Below are positions 20,126 to 30,498 of a DNA stretch of 64,000 bases, piece after piece (within the stretch, counting starts at the first letter, position 1; every line of letters begins with the position of its first letter). A program made the translations under genes and the position numbers. Under the pieces are notes generated by a model. It saw only the letters and a program-made list of their open reading frames with translations. It had not been told where the DNA came from and searched no databases. Source of the DNA: Neodontobutis hainanensis (taxonomy: Eukaryota; Chordata; Actinopteri; Gobiiformes; Odontobutidae); assembly GCA_024349245.1 (NCBI GenBank), contig JALDNG010000825.1, positions 62,001-126,000 of the forward strand. The letters run 5' to 3'.

Positions 20126-20475
20126 TGATTGGTTTTAAGAGATAACTTATTGATTGTATTATAGTTCTAACCTGCAGATCTGCGCTTGGGATGATGGCTG
20201 CCAGTCTGGAAAGAGAACAAACAATGAGAACTAATTGAGAACTGTGTTAATGTTGACTCACCTCTTTTTTCCTTGGGTACAGGTGTCTGGCTAAAAGAGT
20301 CCCTGGGGGAACAACTAACATTTAAAAGGTTCTGGGCCAGACCACAACAGGGCAATAGAGAGAGAGAGGGGACTTAACAGTGTTTTATGGTTTAGGGATT
20401 TTAAAGAAGTCTAAGTATTTGGTTTTAGGTTTGTAAATGGTGTTAGGTTTTAAATATGGTTTATTGCTTTGGAGG
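20126..20475. other. Flank of the retrovirus insertion, nothing recognised
   Basis: No coding motif or repeat is recognised between the hAT remnant and the LTR. The last four bases before the LTR (20476-20479, TTAT) are the target duplication. The sequence continued, before insertion, at 32509. Confidence 0.4.
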
Positions 20476-22256
20476 TTATTGTAGCAGATCAGCCTCCAGA
20501 ACGCCACACGGATTATAACATTTGTTTAATCACTTACAGACCTCCAAACTGTTTCACTAAGGGTCTTCAAGATTAACAACTGTTTCACCATCGGCCTCCA
20601 GAGACAGGCCGTGGGCGTAAATCTTGAGAAGAAGACATGCTAACCCGTTTTCTTTCAGATAAAAGGACACCAACGTGTCCTTTTTAACTATTCACAGATG
20701 TTTCTTGCTTGGATAAGACTGAACCAGTCTTCAGGACTTATAATTAACGATTTTGTTTGTTTTCATAAAAGCTGGGACCTAGGTCCAACCAGCACCAAAG
20801 ACCAACCAGGTCAAAGACTCATGGAGAGATCCAGACGCTATAGACGCCACTGTCAGAAAGTCATAAATTCTGAAGATAAGGTGTTCATCCAGCTTTCTCA
20901 AGAACACTTTATTCTAATCCTGATTGACAGTTGAAAATGTCTTTGATCATAGTCATTCGGGCATGGTCAAACACTACCCCCTTTTGGTTTAACTGGACAA
21001 ATGACTCTGCATTCAAGAAGGACATTTGGTGTTATTTCATTAAAGGACATTTTGTTATTTTATTACTTAGAAAGATTGTGAATGTACTAACAATTATACT
21101 GTTTGTTTTCAGGATGCAGAGTTTTACAAGGCAACTAATTCCTTATTCCATTTCTACAGAGTTACGTTTTATGTTAATAAAATGTAATGAATATATGTTT
21201 TTATAATAAGTCTGACAAATGTTTCTTTGCATAATCCTGCAAGTACAAATGTTTTTGTGTGTTTTACGAAAACCAAGGAAAATAGGGTGAAACAAAAGGA
21301 ATGTTTAAGACTTAGTTTAAACATTTAAACTCCCCCCAAAGCAATGCCTTCTCCGTAAGACACACCCTGTCCAGAGGTGTTAAAACTGGCGCACAGCCAA
21401 AAACACACTCTACTACTCTCTGCACTACTCTTCGTCTCCTCTTCACTTCGCACTGGACCTCTTGTCCGTTCAGGGCCGTAGGCCCTCGAAACCATCACAA
21501 GCTCCGGACCTCGTGTAACGAGTAAATTTTCTTTGTACTTTAAAGCCTGCAAGTTTAGCTTGCCGCGATAAAGTTTCCTTCACACAGCTGCTCAAAGTAG
21601 CTTACTTCCTGCCAGCCTGCCAACAAAAGGAAGTGGCCTCGCTTTTATTTTTGAAGATTTCCTGCCTGCTAAAGAGTTAGCTTGACTAAAATCTAACTTT
21701 CTCGAGCAAGTTTAAGCCAGCAACACAGCCGCTAAACCTTCTCCAGTGGACTTCAATAACTTTGAAGGACTCGATTTTACTCGGTGTCGACGCTGATGCT
21801 AAAGGCTTGGCTAGTTGTGACAGTAACGACGCTTTTTGAATCTCCGGGCCCACGGCAGCCCCTCTGGAGAGTGGAAACAGCAGGCCATCCTGGAGGCGAC
21901 AAGCGTCATCGGTTGCGACAGGGTTCTGCAGAACCTCTGGAGTCCTAGTCGCTAAGATCTGATACCAGTCACGACCCCAGGGTGAGTCTAAACGTTACAC
22001 AAGTTTGGCGTCTAACTGTATAAACATAACAGCCTTGGCCTCAGAAACCGTCATCGAACCCCTCTAACGCTCCGTAACAGCCCCTCATCTGATAATAGAG
22101 TCAATAATCAATAGGCCTACTTTCTTTTGTTTCACAAAATCCTCTGAAAGTAAAGTGTTTTATCGTTCTTTGATTTACCCATTCATGTGTCAATAATTAT
22201 CCCTTTGTGTCCTTCCATCATCATTATTCGTTATTTTAACATCTTGCATAATCTTT

Positions 22257-22262
22257 AATAAA
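22257..22262 (+). terminator. Poly(A) signal AATAAA in the LTR
   Basis: The context CTTTAATAAAATCCCATAAA is conserved in the 3' LTR (about 32276) and in copy 2 (57363-57368: CTTTAATAAAACCCCATAAA). This would set the end of the R region. Confidence 0.6.
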
Positions 22263-22399
22263 ATCCCATAAAGACATTTACTGTTTCAATGTTTAATTCA
22301 TTAATTTTCAAAACGAAGAATTTACTTCCTTTAGATTAATGAGACTAGACTAAACAGTTTCTCTGGATCTGTTCAAAACTAGAGTGGTGCCCGAAAGAA

Positions 22400-22428
22400 A
22401 TTAATATTTTGATAAGCAAAATATTAAT
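22400..22428. repeat. Conserved hairpin near the LTR end
   Basis: ATTAATATTTTG and CAAAATATTAAT form a perfect 12-bp stem around ATAAG. Copy 2 keeps an 11-bp version (ATTAATATTTT/AAAATATTAAT) near 57520-57545 with a different loop. Confidence 0.7.
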
Positions 22429-22485
22429 TATTAATTTTCATAATTAATATTCATATTAATTATTAATAAGACCATATTCACTACA

Positions 22486-24288
22486 TATTATTTTTACGCG
22501 CGTGAGCCTCGGAAGAATTTTCTTGATTAAACATTAGAATCACTCAATATCCAAAGTCTTTACAAAATTGCTGTCCATTGAAAGCTGTGCCTTTGTTGTG
22601 CTGTTGCTTAGCAATGCGTTTAACCGTGTGTGTGTGTATGTGAGAGTTGTGCTTTTGTTTGTTTAAGTGTGAAGCGCTGTCGAAATTGCTAATTCAAATC
22701 GTACCAGCTGGACTGATATTGTTTTGAATTACAATTAGTATTGTACGTACATTTATGGCCAGAGCATTAATCAAGTACTTGTTTTAAAGTTGCTTAGAGT
22801 CTGTTACAAAGCTTAGAGACTCTGCAAATTGCATGCATGTTAAACACACGAGCCAAAGTTTGTAACTTGTCTCTTACAAGTTGGAAAAAAAAAATTGCCG
22901 CGTTACACCGGAATTTTATGAGAAAACTTGTCTTGCCTAAGGCTTATGAGCCTGGGTGTATTTTGAATGGATTAAAAAACCCGTGCTGGAGGCCTTCACA
23001 GCCTAGCTAACTGTGAAAACCCTCCCCCTAAAAGCCACGTGGGCTGCCGTGCGTTTTGTCTAAAAACGTGGTTTGAGCCTGCTGTGGTAAATGTGCTTGT
23101 GTTTAAAACGTGGCCTTGTACCTGCCTTTGTACAAAGCGCTGCTGTGTTTTAAACCGCTGGTTTAACAAGTTGTACGCGTCCCAAGTCAGTCTCTGACTG
23201 GAGGTAAAAACAAACTTTGCCCGCCACCCTCAAGGGGCGTGCCGGAGACTTCACTCCGGAAGCCAGAGACTCACGAGTCTCTATCGCTAGCGGAAAGAAG
23301 TGGTAAAACCACTGACTCACGAGAGTCTTTATCGCCCTAGCGGAAAGAAGTAGTAAAACCACAGACACAAATTTCTACTGCCCCTAGCGGAAGAGAAGTG
23401 CGAAACTTCTAAAAATCTCAGAGGAGCTCTCGTCTCTCTCTGGTGGTCACTCAACGGAATTACACTTTTTCCTTAAAACAGTGACTAATTCAAGTTTAGA
23501 ACTTAACAACTGAATAATTTAAGCTTTCATTGACACTGAAAAGCCTGATTGAATTAACATAAAAAGTGAATTACTCTGCTTTATTAACAACTACTGAACT
23601 GCTATTAAGCTGTTTTTGATTGTTGTTAATGCCTGTGTAACAACCTGAATGCACAATAGGAGTTAACTAACAATTGTGACATTTTTAATGAACATTGCAT
23701 CTGCTTTTGGAAAATCTTTGATGCTAACCCTGCATTTAATTTGATTGATTAATTTGTCTTGATTAACAATTTAAGACTTGTTTTGTGACTTTCCTATCTA
23801 CACAGGATTTGTCAAATTGGAATGCTAATGCTAACAGCTTACTAACACTACGACAACCCTGCTGTTACGTCTGAACAGACTTAACCCTGCACGAATTTTG
23901 TCATAGCTGTAATTTAAAAGCTGATTACCTGCATGAATTGTTAGATTAAACCCACTGATTCTGCACTGTTAATTTTACAAATTAGCACTGTTAACCCTCA
24001 TTAACGTTCACACCACTAGGCTATTGCTACATAGCCACTGCTTAATACTAGCATAAAGTCACTTAATTCACAAGCAGACTTTATACTAACTTCCACTTCA
24101 ACAATTCCTTCTTTTATTACTTTCAGTCTGACTTATTTGACTTAATACCCCTTTTATTTTAATTTAATTAGAATTTTATTTTTATTTTAAATAAAATAAA
24201 ATGTTAACTTTAATTTTTATTCCTTCATTATTTTTCTTATATTATTTACACTTTTACTCAGATTTTCAAAAATTCTTTTACAGTCTGC
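22486..24288 (+). other. Retroviral leader, with damaged primer-binding site and hairpin row
   Basis: After the LTR the sequence TATTATTTTT leads into ACGCGCGTGAGCCTCGG. Copy 2 has at this place a clean primer-binding site, so in copy 1 the first bases of the site are lost. At about 23259-23420 three tandem ~50-base modules each contain CTAGCGGAA-GAAG followed by a short stem (AGTGGT-AAA-ACCACT, twice, and AGAAGT-GCGA-AACTTCT); GACTC/GAGTC stems lie between. An AT-rich tract at 24130-24240 and a CTTTTACAG acceptor-like site just before 24283 precede gag. Confidence 0.6.
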
Positions 24289-26294
24289 TTGAGTTTTACG
24301 CGCCTTCTTCGTAACACTCTACAAGTAGTAACTCTCTCCTTGCAGTTAAAACGTGATCTAACAATAACTCACTGTCTCAGAGAAACCCCATTTCTCAACA
24401 AGTCTGACTCACAGTCTACAGGTTCTGGTAGTCCCATCAAGCTTCTGGATCACTTAGACTCAGCTCTAAATGATTTAACAGAACAGGTGCTACCCCAATA
24501 TGTTGACGAGATTCAGAGCACACCTCCCAACGAGCTAGATTCAGTTCTTAGCTCCTTGATTAGCATTGCGCTAACCTCTAAGCCAAAAGACAAGGATCTA
24601 ACTAAGCTGTTAGGTCAAATGGCTATTGTTATGCGCGCGCAGCAGAAACAAGCCGAGGATCTCCTGGCACGCAGCCACGAGAAAATCCAGGTCCAGAAAC
24701 AGGACCTCGCCCGCTTCCAACGCGATATCAAGACATTGAATCAGGAACTCCAGATAACTGAGGGGATCCTCAGTGACCTAAAGAATGAGCTGAGCGACAC
24801 AAGGTCTGCTCGTGACCTAGCAGAACTGCAGCTCAGTGACCATCGCAATGAGCACGACGCTATGCGAGAGGAACTCATCAAAGCAGGCAAAAGTGCACAG
24901 CTGTCCGCGAATATGCTGGCACAGGAAGCTCGGCGGAGAGAGTCCCTGAGTGCACGGGTAGAGGCCCTCACTCAACAAGGTGACTTAGACCGCCAGCTTA
25001 TTGAACAACTTCAGGCGCGCCTGACAGAGGACGCCAAACACAACCAGGTAAGAATATGGAGTTTAAAGCACTCCGAACCAAGTGCTGGTTACCCGGCATA
25101 CAAACCTGTTAGGCCAAAGGAAAACTCCCAGAAGGGAGCCACTTCACTAACTAATCCAATTTTGCGACCACTACCGCCTGGGCCTGACGCGGAAAGAGGA
25201 CCAACCGGAGCCGAGAGCCCGGCCGTCTTTCCGCGAGCTTCCACAGGTAGGCATTCGGATTACTTCTCACTACCAACAGGTAGGCAATCGGACTTTGTCC
25301 AACAACCAGCTTTGACACGGAGACATCTGGACTACGGTCCCACTAACAAAGACTTTGACAAAATTGCGCGTCATATCACTCGCTTCGAGCCCCATCAAGG
25401 ATCGGCTCATGACACTAGCGCGTACCTTAGAGACATTGAGTTCTACCTCCAGAAAATACCCAATGCTACCGTTGAGGACAAAATCTTTTTGATAAAACTA
25501 ACATCAAGCAGAGATGTTAGTAGCTTCATCGAACGTCAACCTCCTGAGGTCCAAGCTGACTTTGATCTCCTTAGTCAGTCTCTCAGGGTGGAATTCTCAG
25601 GCGTTACGGTAAATGTGGGTCTGACTGCCGCCCTAATGATCAAACAGGCACGGCCAGAGTCCCCACAGCTATACTATCATCGGCTACGCATAAAGCTTAT
25701 TTCGGTCCACTCAATGAACCAAACATGGAGGAGGATAAAAACTTCAAAGCCCTCTTTGTGCAAAACCTCCATCCAACTACCAGCCATCATCTTGGCGTTT
25801 CTGCATGCCCACAAACGCAGACCAGCCGCCAACTTCGCGAGATGGCAATGCGGGCATTTACTAAACAGATGCTGAGGCAGACTAAACGTCAAAAGCCAGA
25901 CACTCTCGTCACCGTAGATCGGAGTCTAGCGCTCGAAGGAGCGCCGACCTCCAATCTAAGTTGCCCAGGAGCCTCCCGCTTTCCAGACAGGAAAGAGGGA
26001 CCTCGGCCACACAAAGGAGAGCCGGGTCCACACCCGACCTGGCCTGAACGTAAGTTCAAAGACCAGGGCCCTCAATGGAGACCTCGGTTCAAAAAAAAAA
26101 AATTTCGAACCAATCCAAACCGTAACCAAGGGGGGTCCTATCAAAACCGCGCCGACAGGAGAAACCATTATCGTCGGTCCCAAGACCAACGATCATCAGG
26201 TAGCCCACCTGTCGAACGACAAAGTCATGCGAGGGACCGAGCCCCTGAAACTCAGACTGATCGCGTGGGAAACCCGCTAGCGAAAGGAGTCTGA
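24289..26294 (+). pseudogene. Retroviral gag, copy 1
   Basis: The frame is open from 24289 to 25875. The start used in copy 2 (ATG at 59736) is AAG here (24400-24402), so the start codon is lost. An N-terminal helical part (LDHLDSALNDLTEQVLPQY) is followed by a long coiled coil rich in E, K, Q and L (about 24650-25040). Then come a proline-rich spacer and a capsid-like region with ARHITRFEPHQGSAHD and FLIKLTSSRDVSSFIERQPP. A frame break near 25700 moves into 25725-26294, which ends in an arginine-rich nucleocapsid (RNHYRRSQDQRSSG) without any CCHC knuckle. Confidence 0.8.
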
Positions 26295-26335
26295 CTACAG
26301 AGGAGGCTCGGGCCATAGAATGCATACTCAAACGA

Positions 26336-28050
26336 ATGCGCGAAAAGTCCAAGGACAAGGCTGATTTGTATACGGTGGAGGCCTCTAAGGCCCCGATTCA
26401 GACACAGTCACAACCGATCCAAGTCGACTTAACACGCAACGAAAATACAGAGTCTACTGAAGGGAATGAACATCTCCCAGACCTGTACCTAGGCTCTGAC
26501 AATCCAGAGCCACTCAATGACATTGTCCAGGACCCTAGCATGGACAACACGGAGGGAAGTGATCCAGATCACAAATACCTCAGTCTGTCTAGCGCCGTCC
26601 AAGTGAACCCAAACATCGGGCTGTGCCATGACCACGCCACGACTATCGAATGTGAAACACCCTTTCACCAATTTCTGGGTCACCTAACTGAAAAGGGAGT
26701 AGCTCGAAAGCTTTATCTCTCTGTCTTGTTAGAAGACCACTTGACGCACGAAGCACTTCTCGGCACAGCCGCTGACATCAGCCTAATTTCAGGCAACCTG
26801 TTCAGATCACTCCAAGCTATAGCGAGAAGATCCCACAGGGACTTGAAGTCCCACCCGTGCTTTCTAGAAATAAGGCCTTACTCTGACGATCGGACGATCA
26901 TCAACGAGGTAGCCTTAGTCCAACTGTGTACGTGTCATACCTTGACAATGTCCCACTTTTAATTGGTAAAGACATCCTCAATCGCTTCGAACTACTGATC
27001 GATTTCAAGCAGCTGAAGATTTGGGCCCAAGTGCGAGAACCACTTCCAATCTTACTGAATGAATCTCAGTGCTATGCGATTGACAGGGAATCACCAATCG
27101 ATAGGATAGCCACCGACACCGCTGGTACAACAACCATGCAATCTTGGTGCGAACTAAACCCCTTTACATTGCTTGACAACTTCCTATGCACGCTGAAGGA
27201 CCCATTAGCGATGACACCCCAGATCGTCAAGGGCATCACACTGGAAGCGACTCCAGTGGATGATGTCGCCATGGTCTTATGGGCTGACAAATCTGCCATC
27301 AGCCAGGAACTGTTTAACACTCTAACGCAGATAAACCCGTGCCTGACCTTCATAAAGAAGCGCACTAGGTTCCCTGCTAACCCCACACCGACTCATGCGT
27401 TAACCGCCATCGGTCTATGCTCTGCCATCGTACGATGGAACAAAAGAGAACTAACCCACACTTTTGCGGTCATCCCCAATCTGTCACATTCAGTGTACAT
27501 TGGGGCTGACATGCTAGTCAGACTCGACGCACAAGTCGACACCATTAACAACGTTCTCTGGTCCCTGACTGGAGTACGTAAAGAATCACCTTCACTGACC
27601 AAAGGAAACTTGAGATTGGGTCAAACAATCCCCGACGTGTGTCAGGTAAGTAACGACTGCCATCTCACGATGATACCGCCTCATGGACATACATTTGAAA
27701 GCGTTTCCAGGACAACAAGTTAACTCTTCACAAGCGTTCTTCCAACCGTCGCCTCTGTTCGTTGAGTTAGGCTTGTCTGTCCAGGCAACACCCCTGGTCG
27801 AGCTCGAATCTCGATCAACACACGTGCTAGTGCAGAATCCTACTGCCAATAGCATTCTTGTCCCGAAGGCCACACCTTTAGGTTGGCTGATTGACACTAG
27901 GTTCCATGACTGTGAACTCAGAATCCCAGTCATAGGACGTATGCCACACTCACTCGCGACTGAACAACAGGAGACCGGAGTTGTCTACGAAACCTTCCGG
28001 AGCAATCGCCATATACCCCTCACTTGTGGTCGATACCGACACTATCTGTA
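26336..28050 (+). pseudogene. Retroviral protease region, copy 1
   Basis: The frame 26336-26962 holds LYLSVLLEDHL followed by EALLGTAADISLIS. Copy 2 has D in place of the G (codon 26762-26764 here), so the catalytic aspartate is gone. The C-terminal half continues in the frame 26926-27723 as VPLLIGKDILNRFELLIDF. About 180 codons later a second similar half occurs: SHSVYIGADMLVRLDAQVD. A third frame (27683-28051) has STHVLVQNPTANSILVPKAT, a beta-rich segment usual just before RT. The RT that should follow is deleted. Confidence 0.7.
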
Positions 28051-28126
28051 GGGTCGATCTGGCTGATACTGAGGTAATGGTCGCAGTCAGGCTCCCTGCT
28101 CTCCATTGATCCTGATACAGACAAAG

Positions 28127-29689
28127 ACCTGAACGATCAGGCAGACCTCATGGCAAAAAGGGGCTCTTGGACGGCACTCTGGCAATTCCAGCCAGAAACC
28201 TCGCACGATCGACCCCTTCCCACCCATCCCACCCATTCTGTCTGTATGATTACCCGATCTAAGGCAACCGCAACCGATGCCTCGGTTCCGGCCCCTGCAG
28301 ACCCATCTACTTCTACTCTTTCTTTCGCTGGTTCCGACCTCGTTGCCCTTCAAGCAGCGGACTCGGCAATCTACAAACTTATTCTTTACCTTTCAGACCC
28401 AGTGTCTAACCCCATCGTAGACACTGACCTTTCCTCCGACGCATATCTTCAAAAGCTATGGGCGGTGCGCGCTCGACTCCACCTGCGTCATGGCTTGCTT
28501 GTCTACGTCTCTGACACCCTCACTTCACCTGCGTTCGTAGTGCCTCAGAGCCTAAGGGGGGTCATGCTAGCTAACGCACACATGACGCTCCTTTAGCAGG
28601 CCACAGAGGTGTTCGCGCAACACATCAGGCACTTCAACAAGTGGCATACTGGCCACGCATGCAAATGGACGTGGCAGAATACATCAAAGGCTGCCTAGTA
28701 TGCTGCCAATCTCAACCGACAAGACCACTCCATCGTGCACCCTTAAAAGAAGGGCATTTCTTTTCCGTGGTCTGACCTCCAAATCGATTGGATGGGACCC
28801 TGACTATATCAACAAGGGGCAACAAATACATCCTAATGGTCACCTGTGCCTTCACTAAATGGGTGGAAGGACTTCCAGCCCCAACGACACGGCACAGACC
28901 ACAGCCTTTCTACTCATGAACCACGTGTTCTCCAGATTCGGCTTACCTCGTAAGTTCGATTCTGACTGTGGGACTCACTTCACCGCCGAGGTGATGGGAC
29001 AACTGTGGCAAACCATGGGCGTGAAAGCAAAATTCCACGTCAGCCACCATCCCCAGTCCTCAGGCCAAGTAGAAAGAGCAAACCGAGCGGTGATCGACAT
29101 CCTAAAGAAATATGTCGCATCTAATCACCGAGACTGGGACGTCAAACTGCCCTTGGCCCTGATGGCTATCAGAGCCACGCCACACCTGCAGCGACCGGAG
29201 TCTCCCCGTTTGAGCTCATGACCGGTAGGCAGATGATGCTTCCCCTACACTTACTGTATCAGCCAGGAGAGGCTAACATCGCTACGGCCTATACCACACA
29301 TCAGTACATGGCTGATCTCCAGACACACCTGAGAACCACCTTCGCCTTCGCCCAGGAAAAACTAGGCAAAGGTGCAGAAGGACGTAAGACCTATTATGAC
29401 CAAAAGTCATCTAGGGACGAACTACAGGTGGGAGACAAAGTGTGGTACTACATGTTCAGCCAACTCACTGGACAAACAAGAGGTGGTACCAACCTCCGCG
29501 TCGGGCGAGACCGTACACCATTGTCAACAAACTATCCCGGTGGTGTATCAGATAAAGATCACTAAAGGGAGAAAGGAACCCACTCTCAAGTGGATACACC
29601 GCAGCCAGATAAAGTTGCACAAAACCCCATGGGATCTACAGGGGACGTTCATGCTCCCAAGTAGTCTCAAACAGATCCCTTAGCTCGCA
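28127..29689 (+). pseudogene. Retroviral integrase, copy 1
   Basis: 28150-28596 encodes the region between RNase H and integrase. The HHCC zinc domain lies at about 28597-28730 (GHRGVRATHQAL, CLVCCQ) in a shifted frame. The catalytic core follows: first Asp in SDLQIDWMGP near 28785, second in KFDSDCGTHFTAEVM and Glu in SSGQVERANRAVID (frame 28859-29221). The C-terminal domain is in the next frames (PFELMTGRQ, LQVGDKVWYY, LKWIHRSQIKLH). All three catalytic acids are visible but at least four frame breaks and a stop after WMGP disable it. Confidence 0.8.
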
Positions 29690-30498
29690 GTAACCACTAA
29701 CAACTAAGCTCTAACTCTGATTTCCTAACGCTTTTCACCTTTCAGTGGTAACTGTGAGTAATTCAATAACTGTAACTGATAACTCTGGTTTTCTCTGTCA
29801 ATGAATCAATTCTCATTGTAACCTCCGCTGTGAGTACCTTGCTTAACCTCAGGTTGCTCACAAGCGAATACTGCTAACATTTCCACTGTACTAGACAAAT
29901 CTCGGAGTAACAGCAGCAACTCCAAAGCGGTTAAAAACGCCGAAAGACACTGTGTCAGTGGTAAACACTCACAGTGAGACTCTAAAACCGACCAAACCAA
30001 ACTGTAGACCATACACACACTCAAATGGTCGCCTTGCTGATAAATGACACGCTCATAGACATCAGCTCCTCGGTGGACAGCCTAGCAATGAGAAGAAATC
30101 TTTGAAGGATCACATAGCCATTATGTCCCTTATATATTCACTATGTTTATCCTTGTCCCTAAATGCATGCAAAGTCCCTCCAAGTTATGATCCTCCTAAT
30201 GTATTTTGTTTTATTATAAACAACTCCCTAAACTTTAAACAAACTAAATTGAGACAGCTCTCATTTCTTTGTTCCCAATAAGTCCTTCCTTGAAGGGATA
30301 AACTTAACCTATCTCCATAAGCAACGGATATAATACAAACCAAGTAAAGCCCCTTTACACTTAGATACTTTTCCTTGATCACGTTTGCACCATTACACCT
30401 GTTATGACGCCAAACTATGTGTTTAACGTGTGGCTTACTCCCTGGTCTGCAAGGATGTCGACACGGAAACTTGTGGAACCAGCGTGTCGAAAGGGGAC
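29690..30498 (+). other. 3' region of retrovirus copy 1; no env recognised
   Basis: No signal peptide, fusion peptide or transmembrane segment could be recognised, so env is either lost or too decayed. A CTTTTCACCTTTCAG acceptor-like site is at about 29727-29743. The purine tract AAAGGGGA (30490-30497) directly before the 3' LTR is the probable plus-strand primer. Confidence 0.5.

Larger units (their letters stand above)
20480..22485 (+). repeat. 5' LTR of retrovirus copy 1 (2006 bp)
   Basis: It starts TGTAG and ends CTACA. The frames at 20698-21206 recur in the 3' LTR only because the LTRs are copies; no family motif is seen in them. A CAGGGTGAGT splice-donor match is at about 21977-21986. 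A poly(A) signal and a hairpin near the end are listed separately. Confidence 0.9.

Noticed and set aside
20698..21206. Two plus-strand frames (78 and 91 codons) conserved at 30717-31225
   Set aside because: They lie inside the 2-kb LTRs and are alike because the LTRs are copies. No protein family motif is visible.
29690..30498. Possible env gene of retrovirus copy 1
   Set aside because: No stretch longer than about 60 codons with a signal peptide, membrane segment or fusion-peptide look was found, so I did not call env.
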